Assembly (NCBI GenBank): GCA_025024175.1
Contig: QCXZ01000003.1
Coordinates: 55,322,023 to 55,386,022, forward strand
Length of the DNA: 64,000 bases
Source: Rhyzopertha dominica
Taxonomy: Eukaryota > Arthropoda > Insecta > Coleoptera > Bostrichidae
Direction: 5' to 3'
Positions within the stretch are counted from its first letter, which is position 1. Each line of letters starts with the position of its first letter. Shown one piece after another: positions 23,093 through 34,866 of this stretch. Below the pieces are notes generated by a model. That model saw only the letters and a list, made by a program, of their open reading frames with translations. It was not told where the DNA came from and ran no database searches. Position numbers and translations under genes: made by a program.

Positions 23093-24535
23093 CAGGAGCG
23101 CCGGCTTTTAGAAAACCCTGTGGGTGCTCATAATCGTGAAAACAGTATCTATGAATCCGTCCAATAGAACTCAACAGGTACATATGCAATAGGACAGCAA
23201 TGTGTGTGATATAAATAGAAAGATACATAAGAGGGAAAAAAGAGATAAGTACAAAAATGCTAGATTGTTGGTATCAGCATTATTAAGTCATTAACAAACT
23301 TTTTTATGAATAGAAACTGTATTCGACGCCTATGATCAGTATATAAAATTCACTACAGAACGAGATGTAGAATGTGGAGTACCTTTTTGGAAACCAAAGT
23401 CATACGAAAAAATAATAAAATAATACTGGATTGATACCGGAAACCAACTTCATCGGGGAGATATATAAACTATACTTGTCAGACCGTTCGACACAAATTA
23501 AAATAAACTTTGTAAAACAGATGAAACAAAATTATTAAAATATCACATTCAGAATTTATTTAGAAAAATTTAAAAATATTTATTAATACATACAATTCAT
23601 ACCAGAAAACGATGATAAATAAAATCTTGTATTCTACTAGTAATTTATCAACACTTCATGTAACACAAACCCAAACACGTTAACCGTGAATAACGGTGGT
23701 ATACAGGGTGACTTGGGGCAGAGGGTAAATAATGACTATATGGTTGACAATAACCTACAAACAGTAGAACATAGAAGGTATGGATCCTTGTGAAACATTA
23801 CTGGATTGACAACAAAAATCAGAATGTTTAAAAATGAAAACATAAAAATTGCAATTAAAAACAAAAAGAATGGCTCAGCCCTACTCACAACACTAAAATC
23901 AAAAATACCCACAAAATATCAAGCAAATGTTATATATTGTTTGGAATGTGTGGATTGTGAAGGTATGTATACATAGGACAGACATCACAATGGAAGGTTA
24001 ATAGTAATAGATTGGCCCTCCACAAAAGTGATATAACTAAACAAAGGGATAGATGCTCACTTACAGAGCACATATGTAATATTGATCAACATCATATTAA
24101 CTGGAATAATGTAAAATTTTGGATAAAGAAAGTAATACAAACAAGAGATTAATACTTGAAATGGTTTACATAATTCAAAATATCAATGCAATAAAAAAAA
24201 TCAGATATACAAAAACTGAGCAATATTTACACGTACTTGCTTTCAGAAGAAATTCTAAAATAAGGTTGGGTGGGTTTGAGTAACCCAGCAGCACTGTAGA
24301 CGTTCTAAGTTGATAAATTTGACCAACCAGTTCATATTTATATCTATTATAAGTCAGTCTGAATTCATGGTACAAATAGATTAAGCAGTTTTTAATTGTT
24401 TGACATGCGTATTCTCTATCTTTTATTATTGGTGTGAAAAATCACGTAAAGTAAAACAGTTACATATTTTGATCAAGCTGTGGAATAATGTCTATTTGGT
24501 CGTTGGGTGCTCCGCAGTCGGAGTCGGCGCCCCTG
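23093..24535. mobile_element. Inner hAT-like element of the same family, inverted (1443 bp)
   Basis: Starts CAGGAGCGCCGGCTTTTAGA and ends GGAGTCGGCGCCCCTG. It is flanked by CTCTTATG (23085-23092) and CTCTTATA (24536-24543), an 8-bp duplication with one change. It has the same structure as the outer element but the opposite orientation, which produces the large inverted repeat. Confidence 0.82.
23330..24290 (+). pseudogene. Penelope-like retroelement fragment in inner hAT
   Basis: Plus strand reads FLETKVIRKNNKIILD, then YRKPTSSGRYINY after a TGA in place of the expected Trp, then the linker and GIY-YIG domain (YIGQTSQWKVN from about 23970, LALHKSDI, CSLTEHI, HHINWNNVKILDKES, NKRLILEMVYI). 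The same segment as in the outer element, with different damage. Confidence 0.85.
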
Positions 24536-25230
24536 CTCTTATATATCTTTCTACTTATATCATACATATTTCTGTCCTATTGCAATTATTAAGCTCTATT
24601 GGACGGATTCATAGATACCATTTTCAGGATTATGTTAGCATGAGCACCCACGGGGTTTTCTAAAAGCCGGCGCTCCTGGTACGGACTTTTAAGTACTCCC
24701 TTTTCATTTCCCGTCGAATATCCTTTCAAGACAATCGCCGATTATCTAGTATTATGAGAACCGGCAATGTCAGGCGGGCGCAACATCCAGCTGAGACAAA
24801 CATGCCATTAACAGCTTTGGTAACTTGATTGTTCAAAATATTTTATATTTGTACCGTATTTTGTCATTTTTGATAACAAAATGCCAAGAGTGTTGACACT
24901 GGAAGTCTCTATTAGTTAAATGCGGGTTTTCTGGAGACCACAAATGATTTATGGTTTTTTGGTAAAATTTGCCCCATCTATCCTTATAATATTCTTGAGA
25001 AAATTATTATCTTCCTGCGTTCGCAAAATAACAAATTCACACGAATTTGTTTTTTTGCGAGTCTCCTCAATATAAATGTTGAAGCTGTTGGTAAGAATAT
25101 GGTTTTCATAATTATTATTACTATACTTAAAATGTTATGGGCACATGAGTATGATGTTTTTAAATTCACTTCGCTATCCCGCAAGGGTGCTGATGAAAGC
25201 CATTGTGGTTATCTTCTTGATTAACTAACC

Positions 25231-27384
25231 AAGAGTTTTAAGCCTTTTGGGCCAAAATTGAGCAAAATTGAGGTACTACAATTGTGTAAGAGACGCCTTA
25301 CAATATCTGTCGCCGGTCTTGCTCTTGTAGGATACCTGCCTATCTTTAAACACCATACCGCTTATTTCTTTTGACACTCTCCATAAATAACCAGTATCTA
25401 AATTCAAAAATTTATAATTTATAATTAGAAAATCCTGCACGGGACATGTTGCAACGTTTTATACCAATCTCTTTAGGTAAAACAGTTTTGACGCAAGTGG
25501 CAATTGTTATTTTTCTGTGACTGTTAAAATGCGTAAAAAAGGGTGAACCTTACAGTAATATTTTAGAAATCGTAAATTTATACAGACGTTCAAACAATAA
25601 TANGACATTTTAATAANAATGATGAATGACCGATCAGATAGTTCAACAAAATTAATGTCAGAGATGTCCTAACAATAATTATTTAAACGAAAATTAAATC
25701 TGAACCAAGAACAAGTCCTCCAGAACTGGCCTCAGGAATTAAAAATGTTAATGGTAAAACCGTAAATGCTCTGAAGCAGTACGAAGAATATTATATTGTC
25801 AGGATTTTCATGGATAGATTCCAAAAGTAACCGTTTATTTCTACACAAACAAATAAAATAGGTTTTGATAGTAAGCATGTTGATAAAGATTTCGAGTTTT
25901 GTAAAACTTTAATATTCAGAGATGAAGGTAAATAAGAAGAAGAATTAGTTTTATTAAGAATAGGATGGATCACGAGCAATATTTGCAATTAATACTACGC
26001 GATCAACATCCGCTAAAAATTTAGTCTAGAGAATCGCTGCCACCTGTCCGCAAAGAACTACACTCCCGTCTCCAATCGTCAGAATTATATTCCATATCTG
26101 TTGGATGTACTAGAAAAAAAGAATAAGAAAGTTTAATATTACTAATCAAGCACTACATACTTCATGAAACTAAATACGCCCAAATTTAACTTAAAATCAA
26201 GTTCTTTTAATGTCTAGACGGCTAGGATCTACAAAATACCTTCTTCCATTTTATAATGATGTAATTGTATATGTTAATTAATTTGTGTAAATGCTTTTGT
26301 AAGCTATAAATGTCTATTTTGTGTTAATTTTGAGTAATTTTTATGTACCTATTTCTATATTATTCACCTCTAATCTTTCAACTGTATCTTCGTTTTAGTG
26401 TTCTCCAAATATCCTGATGTAGCAATTTATGCTCAGTTCGGTATTTAAAATAATTAGCAAAACTATAATACATTTCTTATTTAATATATTTGTGGCATTT
26501 CAAAAATTGCGATAATAATTAAAATAAGTAATTTTGCATTTTTATATTCTCTCTACGTCATACACGAGTATCGAGTATGTTTGTTACAAAAGCATAACTG
26601 TTTTACTCATTATTTAGCTATGGCCCAAGTAGTATTCACAAAAATTCCCCGGTAAAATGGAGTATATACAAGCAAAATGCATTATATATGATAAACAGTT
26701 ATTTCACATTTTAATAACACGGTAGAAGCCCGTTGATGTAATAACTTTGTTTATAGACTTGAACACAGAGCACACATCGATACTGATATGTACATACTTG
26801 ATACTCAATTACTTCATCAAAAGCCATTTTGGATGTTACTCTTTATATCGTTTATTGATAACTGACGAATATGTTATCTTTTGAAACAATATAAAATAAG
26901 TACATATTTATTCGCCGTGTTAAAATTTGAGTCATTTTTTTAAATTCACATAAAACTAACAAAAAAAGTAACATTAGGTGTTTCTTAAAATCTTGCTAAC
27001 GGCATTTCTTTGGTTTCTAATGCTTTATTTTAATACCTACAATCTAAATTATGTCTGGGCTATTCTTAATATATTTAGAGCTTATAAAAAAACCGTTATA
27101 AAAATGATGTCCGCAGTCAGATAACATCATTTAAATTGCGAGAAAGCTGTCATTTTTTAAATATGACGTTAACTTCTTTTAAAAATAAAAACTATAGTTA
27201 ACTATGGCTTAAAAAATCGGCCATTTGTCAAGCTTCCCAGCGATGTACCTAAGACTTTACATGATTATTTAAAGAATGTAAGCGTTATAGTCATTTTTTG
27301 TTTTATTCTAGTTTCCATGGAAAAATGAAATATTTTGGTCTTAAATTTAGTAAAACAAGACAATTCAAAAACGTTTGATAAATT
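25231..27384. other. Intergenic, no gene seen
   Basis: AT-rich, with short frames lacking domains. The first 200 bp may still be the 5' part of the Tc1-like pseudogene (LWRVSKEISG, SYKSKTGDR in minus frames). Confidence 0.45.
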
Positions 27385-28095
27385 TATTAAATAAATGTTC
27401 AAAAAGGCTACCATTATTATCAATGTAGGAAATGCACTCTGTTACAAAGCCTCTTCATCGTATTCTCTAAGGTCTTCCACGCTTTCATAACTTCGGGAAC
27501 AAGCTTTCTTTTTAATTGTTTTCCCCACATAAAAAGTGTAAGTTCCAATTAAGAAGTTGAGAAAAACTTCATTTACCTAAATAATTTTGCACTTCCGTTA
27601 TGTAATGAAGGGATGCTCCGTCTTGTTGAAACTACTGAAGCATTGCGCGAGCCTCTACATTCAGGTCATACAACATATCTTAGAATTCGTTTTTGAAGAA
27701 ATTGAGAAAACGTGCACCAGTTATAGACAAATCAAAAATATGTAGACCAAGAACTGCTGACCCTATCACGCCACACCATACATTAAACCCGAAATTCAAT
27801 TGGGGCCTCCGCTATTCAATATGATGATGGTTTTCCTGCGCCCAGAGATGTTCGTTATGCCTATTGAACATACTGCAATTTGCGAAACGTGTTGCATCAC
27901 TCCAAAGAAATTTTAATGAAAATTGTGAATCGCCTCGACGCATATTCTCAAACCATCTTCAGGATTCTATGCGTTTCTCGCAGTCACCAACATACAGAAT
28001 TTGTGGCACTGATGATTTGCGTTCCTTTTTAAGAAATTTTATAACACACAGTGGTCGGCGATGTTACGGCCTTTGCGACATTATACAGGGTTTCT
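27385..28095 (-). pseudogene. Second IS630-Tc1-like transposase pseudogene
   Basis: Minus strand, several frames: GDSQFSLKFLWSDATRF, MFNRHNEHLWAQENHHH, FGFNVWCGVIGSAVLGLHIF, FQQDGASLHYITEVQNYLG, SRSYESVEDLREYDEEAL. These are DDE_3-type motifs (NRHNxHxWAxENP, NVWCGIIG, QQDGAxxH). The segment holding the third aspartate (SPDLTPLDF) is lost. At the 5' side TATACAGGGTTTCTATAAAG may be its terminus. Confidence 0.8.
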
Positions 28096-28131
28096 ATAAA
28101 GGATTAATGCATCGAGGGCGCTTATGGAAAT

Positions 28132-29440
28132 TGGGTATTTGCCATGTATTTATATTTTATTAAATTGCATATTAATAGGTAGCATCTAATCCACAAAACA
28201 TCTGTAACAGCTTACAAATTCGAAAAAATGGATCGTAAGGTGTATTTTTAATATTAAAAATGTGAATATTTAAAGGGACCGCCAAAACGCGAACATATTG
28301 GCCGTAACGTCAGGTGTCTTGTAAATGGCCGCTTGTTTACATCTGGGGTCAGCGCATCACGCGTCAGCCTCAGCCCGTCAATTTATCAGTTTTTTGTTTG
28401 CGTTCATTTTGTGACAAACGGATTAAAATACGCCAAGAAAAAGTGAAATCCTTATGAGTTATGACTTCTGAAGGCATGTTCAAATGTTAATTGTCATGGA
28501 ATTTATATACAGCGACGAGCCGTTCAACGCGGCGGAGATGAGGAACGTAAAAGCAACAGCATAAGTGAACTTTTTATCAAATTAACGTAGCATTGATAAT
28601 TTGATCACAGTGGGTTGTTGGAAACATACTATTTGTAAACATAAAAATGTAAGAATAAAAAATGTACCCTAAACTTGACATTTATTTTAGAGGTCAGAAT
28701 AAATATAAATTGTCATTTATTTTCGGGGCTCTTGCGGCTCATTTCTGGTCTAGCTAACAGTCGAATATATGGGGAACAACGTCGTTCTTTATTATAACAT
28801 TTCCCGCTAACAATTTAAAACGCATATAATTTTTCATATCCTCTTCAAGCTATAACAAAATGGAAACTAAATGGTAAACACCTATAACCCCAAAAAGAAT
28901 AATAAAACTTACAGTAAGAATTAAGATGATCTTGACAACAGAAAAACAAACTTTGCGATTTCGGAATATCACGTCTAGGGGCCTTAAACACCTTTTTCAT
29001 ACGTAGATAATCTCAATGAGCGGTTACAAAAATTTTGTTAGCTGTACTGACTGAAGTACTTTTATAACCATGTACAAAACAACACTTGTTTTGTTTTCCA
29101 TACATAATAGATGCTTGTGAAACTACACAAATCACTTTTTGGTGCGACCTCTTACACCGTCCTTTCAATAAACACCACACAAAAGCTTTAACAATACAAG
29201 AATGATACTACACCATTAAACAGCACGCTCCTCGGTAATGTTTACATGACACTTGACGTCACAAGTTGAATAACCTTGGATACAAGCGTTTTAACGGTGA
29301 CTCCTAAGATTCGAATTTCAGACCAGAAATTCTCCATCTACAAATATTTTTTTTTGTTTTTTTTTAACATGGCGTACGATATATATGCACCTTAAGATTC
29401 ATTTTACATAATTTTCAAAAAAAGTGATAATACCCAATTA
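28132..29440 (-). mobile_element. THAP-domain transposon remnant, copy A
   Basis: Ends TTGGGTATTTGCC and AATACCCAA are inverted. On the minus strand a frame from ATG at 29105 reads MYGKQNKCCFVHGYKSTSVS then FKAPRRDIPKSQSLFFCCQD, matching a THAP-type C2CH finger (the CxxH is CQDH) with one shift. No catalytic region is present. A second, inverted copy lies at 45587-46849. Confidence 0.65.
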
Positions 29441-30409
29441 TCGATTAAATCAGTTTGCCGCCTCTCGGGAAGGGGAACACAACAATTGCTTTGACGTATA
29501 CATGGCATCTGTCAATTGTTGAATTGTTTGATATATTTTAATATAAGAAAACGCGTGCGAGTGCGTATTTCCAACATATTCTGTACTATTTTGTTGGATA
29601 ATCACGGTTTCGTAGAGATGTCTAGAATGCTGTCATGGGTATTTCAACATGGCGGTTGGGAGGCAAACATATTTGGCAGTATCATAAGGAGCTTCACGAC
29701 TTTTTATTTTACATATAATAAATAAATAAATAATAAAATAAAAAAATTGGGTCATGGTAGCATGTAGCATATTTTTGCACGTTTTGCAAATGTTTACATT
29801 TTCGGCACATTTGATGCACGTGACCCGTGGCAATAGAAGCATAGACGTATTTTTCCTGAACATACTGATTACTGTTCAAATGATTTTGGAGTTAACTTCA
29901 ATGCCAGCTTCAGCTTTNATCATTCTATACTCAAAAGGGCCAGTGTCTGTAATACTCTCATTTTGTTGTTATCAAAATATGTTTTGACTCAACCTCTTTC
30001 AGAGATCTGCACCAATGTGTCTTATTATTTATGCATACTTAATGGCATCATGGCAGGGGCAACAGTGGGCATTGCCCACCCTAGAAATATCGACATTCAC
30101 GCTGTCATATTGAGAAAATGATTCAGTAGCACACCTTGTCAAACCCCCGAAAATTGCTGTTGTATTGTCACTTTAAAATATCGTGTTTAACAAATTTAAG
30201 CAACAACCATCAGCGCAAATTAGAAATAATTATTTATGTGTTTCATTCAATTCAATATTAAAATTTGTTTCATTAATGACATTTGAATTCCTGAATGTAT
30301 CAAGTACTAGTACCAACCCAACCCACATCTACTATATAGAAATGGACGAAGTGGCACTTTCATCCCACTAACAATTTGAAAATATATATATATTGAAAAG
30401 AAATGTTTC
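29441..30409. other. Intergenic, no gene seen
   Basis: A few short frames without domains. An AAATAAATAAATAA simple repeat lies at 29721-29745. Confidence 0.45.
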
Positions 30410-31518
30410 AGGGTGTCCCATTTTCGTTGTAATTGTAGGGTATCTCGGTAATTATTAATGCTAGAGCGTTGCGGTTTCAACATTACTTTATTACTTTTTT
30501 GTTGTGAGTTGAGCTGCACCGTCGCCATTTTTATATCGTCTTTTGTTTTAAAGCTATAGCCAACTTTTGAAAAATGTAACATTTCTTCAGTCCTCAATAT
30601 CGCGATTGGCTATGTAAATACAAAAAAAAACTGTAGAGACATTTTTTATAGATATTTTTGTTCTGAATCCAGTGGCGTACTCTGAATTTTTTAGGGGGTC
30701 ACATTTTAGAGATATAACACAAACTTCAATTTTTTAAAATAGAAACCATAGTTGGCCTTGTTAGGGTTGAAAAGGTCTACTTTTTCTGATTAAGAAAATG
30801 TATACATTGCTAGGTTTATTTTTACTAATTTTGGTATTATTCCAATTTTTGTAATAATTTAATGAGATTTTACGTTTTTCGTCAAAACAACCAATCATTT
30901 CCATTAGTTACATGGCCTCCTAGATTACTGATAAAAAAACTGCATGAGCGCTCTTAAGGGTCTTATGTATGTATTCAAATATGCATATATTATTGTTAAT
31001 AATAATTATAATTATTAATGAATAAATTATATTGTGTTTCCTTATTCCATAGCCTTCTAGATGTAAACGTAAAATCTGATTAAATTGCAAAAAAAAATTG
31101 AATACCAAAATTAGTAAAAATTCCTAACAATGTATACATTTATTAATCAATAAAAGTTTTTTTCAACCATAGCAAAGTCAAGTATGGTTTCCTTTTCAGA
31201 AATGCAAGTTTGTGTTATACCTCAAAATTTTGACCCCCTCCCCTATAAGAATTCTAAGTACGCCACTGGATTCAAAATAAAAATGTTTACAGATTTTTTT
31301 GTATCTACATACCCAAGCAAGATATTGAGGGCTGAAAAAATGTTACATTTTTCAAAAGTTGGCTATACCTAAGCTTTAAAACAAAAGACGATACAAAAAT
31401 GACGATGGTACAGTTCAACTCACAACAAAAAAGTAATACAGTAATGTTGAAACCGCAACGCTCTAGCATCAATAGTTACAAAAATACCGTGCAATTACAA
31501 TGAAAATGAGACACCCTG
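30410..31518. mobile_element. Foldback element, 1.1 kb, CAGGGTGTCCC ends
   Basis: Left CAGGGTGTCCCATTTTCGTT and right, inverted, CAGGGTGTCTCATTTTCATT. Arms of about 450 bp are inverted copies (for example GTTGTGAGTTGAGCTGCACC against its mirror near 31413). No transposase seen. Half copies lie at 18075 and 59669. Confidence 0.8.
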
Positions 31519-32161
31519 TACATGAAGATACCAGAAATATAGCATAATATTTTTTGTCTACCTGTGGAAATCAAGGCAAAACAAGAAAATGTGTTATGCA
31601 TTCTTATTACTTTTTTCAATACACACATGTGAAGAAGTCGACTAACGACAACACAGACTAGTTATTATCCTTTTTCTAAGACTTCATTTTAAATGTACCC
31701 CAAAATACACAGGCTGTATACACATACAAAAACATATCTTAAAAAAACGTTTATATTAATTTTTTATCACACTCTGTGTATCATACATACTGTACAAATT
31801 GTCTACGTCTATAACAAAGTATAAAGAATAAACCCTGTTAAAATCCTCTAACAAGATATTATATAATATCTGGTAGATATAAGGTAATGATATAAATCAA
31901 TTGAATAAACATCAAAAGTTTATAAACTAACCACCACGTACCTGACACAATTTGCCCTGTTGGAATAAAACATTATGAAGCATGACTAATAACTAAATGT
32001 AACTGATTAAAGATATTTAACTTATAAACAAATCNTCCACTTCAAAGAAAATANCTTTAGCCACAAACGGTAACACAATTTTATGAAATTTNGTTGACTG
32101 AGATTAATAATAAATTCAGAAGCACATGTAATGCTTATAAAATTGCCTTCATTTTCAAGGA
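31519..32161. other. 3' flank of BRI3
   Basis: Nothing but the probable 3' UTR of BRI3 on the minus strand. No clear AATAAA signal was found close to the stop. Unresolved bases at 32035, 32054 and 32092. Confidence 0.4.
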
Positions 32162-32430
32162 TCAACCAAAATAAGCTCCACAATTTGAGCACCTTCTGTT
32201 TTTGAGGGCAAGACAGCACAAAATACCTAGAGGGAAAAATAATATTGCACACAAAACTCCCAGGCAAGTATAATCATCTTCAAGAACACCAACACGGCAT
32301 GCGGGGCAAGCTCCAACAACAATTATTTCCGGTTGTGGAATTATCACCGTTGTCGAAGTACCATATGATGGAACGTAAGACTGATTTATCGGTGCAGTGG
32401 GTGGATACCATGGCGCCTGTTGTGCTCCAC
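32162..32430 (-). CDS. BRI3: BRI3 exon 2
   Basis: Begins after acceptor CGGTTGCAG with GT GGA GCA. It codes for the rest of the Pro-rich region, the double CxxC knuckle, the membrane segment and the C-terminus YFG. Confidence 0.92.
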
Positions 32431-32572
32431 CTGCAACCGTTTAGTACGCATTTAGTACCAACTGGCAGTAAGTTTAAATGGAAATATGTAAACGAAATTT
32501 GTTAAACGCTATTTTACCTACAGACGGTGGAACTTCTGAATATGGGGGAGGATTTTCTTTACCACTACTCAT
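32162..32572 (-). CDS. BRI3: BRI3-family (brain protein I3) small membrane protein, two exons, complete
   Basis: Exon 1 is 32518-32572 and exon 2 is 32162-32430, joined in phase 1 across an 87-bp intron, giving 107 residues and a TGA stop. The N-terminus is Pro/Tyr-rich ([12 protein letters not shown]) and carries PPPY, a binding motif for WW-domain proteins such as Nedd4-type ligases. The C-terminal half has CPACRVG, a hydrophobic membrane segment ([20 protein letters not shown]) and CSNCGAYFG, so a paired CxxC knuckle flanks the membrane stretch as in BRI3 and LITAF-like proteins. Vertebrate BRI3 is about 125 residues and is linked to lysosomes and endosomes; that location is inferred here from the family. 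The start is the first ATG, in good agreement with family N-termini. It lies about 2.2 kb from the divergent RNF216-like gene. Confidence 0.92.
32518..32572 (-). CDS. BRI3: BRI3 exon 1
   Basis: A 55-base coding exon, [18 protein letters not shown] plus the first base of Gly, ending GTAG|GTAAAA. A competing donor GTAGGT five bases upstream would break the phase with exon 2. Confidence 0.88.
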
Positions 32573-34806
32573 GTCAGCTAGCAATGCTTTCTCACAATGA
32601 TAGAAGGATAATGGGATAAAACCACATAAAACCAAGAATTAATGATAAATAATGTTATGAAAACAACACTACACTATTATGACTGCACCATAAAAACTGC
32701 ACGTCAGTCCTTCGATAGGAAAAATGTCAACAACGTCAACATCACCTGAAAGCGAGTCACCACAGATCAGCCACCCCCACACCCCTCAACCAGTAAGAAT
32801 AAGAACTACGGATAACTCCAGAGCTCGGACTCGGACAAAAATGGATCTTTGTAGTAGAGGTTCCAAACCTGATCGGTAGATGCCGACAACTTACAGGTAT
32901 GCATAAAGTCCCTAGATAGATAAAGGGGAACGGCTAAATCCACTGATCTCTAATTAACTGGACGTCGCATAAGTCATTCAAAACATCAAAACTGTGATAA
33001 GTAGCCACCATGCCGCTGGTACTCGTACTATCAATTTAACGGCGCGTTCAAATTTTAGGTTAGATCCTTAAGCATATATTATGGTTATGAGTAAAGGAGT
33101 AAACATTAACATCCAGTTTGTACGGTACATGTTTCTTACTCAAACCCTACAACGATCATCTTTTGGAAATCTGCAGACAGATGATGAGTTCACGATTTTA
33201 ACCGTCAATCATTAACGTTATATTTACCGCAGAAGCGAACCTTTGTAAAAATTTTAGTACAAGGACCAGTGGCTAGGCGCTAAAGTGGCTTAAATCTATC
33301 ACAAATAATTTACATTTTTTACATTTTGGTATGTAAGCGACATCCAGTTATTTAAAGATCAGTGGCTAAATCTCAAACAATCTCTGCTAACAAAAAATTA
33401 CGAAGCAAATTTTCTGTTTGACTAAAAGAAAAATAAATCAAGATGACTAGGTTTTACATACAAAAAATCCTGGATCGGAGTGTCAGGAAATCTTGATTAA
33501 CCTCCTGACGAATTACCTATATGTTATATATGTTTCAACGGCTTCAGCTTAAGACCATCACTATATAAGCATGCTTCCATACTTCATCAACAGTATGATA
33601 TAAATACAATAAATAATTGTAAATAAGGCAAACAGTAAACTGTTTTTAAATACGAAAGGTAATTTAAATAAGGAATTTGTAATTTATTTCTTCTGTAGTT
33701 TTTACATTTTTACTTTTAATATGCATGTTATAAAAAAAAACTTCTTTATTACAGTAGATCCCCCAATAATTACCCCAACTTAAGCTATCTAGCTTGTTAT
33801 AATTAATTATCTGGATCGTTTTGAGGAAGAAAAATTATGCTGTTGAAGCAAAGGTACGTTGTATATTTGATGGAAACTATTGAAGATGTTTAAAAGGCTT
33901 ATTTTTGTGTACCTATACTACCTATTTATGGCATACTGTACCTACGTTTTTGCATTATCCAATCCATATTTATGGATCGGGTCTCGTCGCAATTAATCAT
34001 TTATATAAGTATTTTGGCAATCTAGAACGGAAAGTCTATTTATTAATGACCAAATATGATTAAATTTTAAAGTTGTACAGTACAAAGATTAATAAGTTTA
34101 AAGACTTCTCAAACATTCCTGTTTAAAAAAACTGCCAAAACATATTTGTATATTTTACCACCGCATGCGCCTTTGTTGGAACGTACTTTGAAATTCAGTC
34201 GCTCCCACAGGTCGCTCCTAGCTCCTATGCTTTTCTCTGCCTATGCCTATGCCTGCTGACAAATGACAGCTTTTGATTCAAACTCAAACAACAAACATTG
34301 CTCATTCCTCAATGCTCAAGTGCTTTGACTGTTCTCCGATCTCTAGTGGGATAAAAATCAGTCATCTAGGAATTTCAATGCTTAAACATTTAGCTAATGC
34401 GAAAGTGATTTTTTTGCGTGTAGTAATGATAATGGTAACATCAGTAATATAAGCAGGTTTAAGGATGTTTTGAGTTTCGTCTTGACCTTGACTGTTTTGA
34501 CAATCGGCAGTCGACATTTTAATCGTTTGACGTTTGACGCAATGTTTACTGTTTAGGTTTATTAGGTATTTGTCTGCTGTTAGCTGTGTTTAGTTTATAG
34601 AATCTTTGTTGTGTTAAGACGTTTTTGGGTTATTGTAAGGAAATCGAGATACGCTCATTATACAGTTATTTGTGCGAAAATTAATTGCCGTCATAGTAAA
34701 CCAAGAAATTACTTTTATTATTTTCCAACATTTACAATTAAAGGACGTGTGTTTGTAAATGTACTGATATCAAAATCCGGGGCTGTTTTACTCAAAACGA
34801 AGCACG
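32573..34806. promoter_or_regulatory. Shared upstream region of BRI3 and the RNF216-like gene
   Basis: A 2.2-kb interval between divergent start codons. It must hold both leaders and promoters. No TATA box stands out. A less AT-rich patch at 34150-34330 contains CCTATG repeats and could mark the RNF216 promoter side. Confidence 0.4.
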
Positions 34807-34866
34807 ATGTCGATGCATCCGACTAATGGTTTTGCTTCGCAAAATGGTCTCCCTGAGATAGTAAGG
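34807..34866 (+). CDS. RNF216: RNF216-like exon 1 (20 codons)
   Basis: MSMHPTNGFASQNGLPEIVR, ending AGG|GTAAGC. A competing donor six bases earlier (ATA|GTAAGG) would also keep phase 0 and remove two residues. The next exon is 7.3 kb away. Confidence 0.75.

Larger units (their letters stand above)
21789..24678. mobile_element. Outer hAT-like element carrying Penelope sequence (2890 bp with inner copy)
   Basis: Exact 8-bp repeats GTACGGAC flank it at 21781-21788 and 24679-24686. Ends CATGGGCGCCGACTCCGTGG and, inverted, CAGGAGCGCCGGCTTTTAGA share the GxGCGCCGxC core and an inner GTGGGTGCTC. Without the inner insertion it is about 1.44 kb. Its interior is a minus-strand Penelope-like RT/GIY-YIG fragment; no hAT transposase is visible. 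Confidence 0.82.
21640..25230 (-). pseudogene. IS630-Tc1-like transposase pseudogene split by a hAT element
   Basis: Minus-strand pieces on both sides of the insert belong to one transposase. On the right (24687-25230) are EDNNFLKNIIRIDGANFTK and NHLWSPENPHLTNRDFQ. On the left (21640-21788) are HSRSPDLTPLDIFIWGYIKY and DDDIKASIRQAF. The RSPDLTPLDFFLWG motif and HxWxxENP are marks of DDE_3-type transposases of insects. Multiple frameshifts are present. The insert at 21789-24678 duplicated GTACGGAC within the reading frame. Confidence 0.8.
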
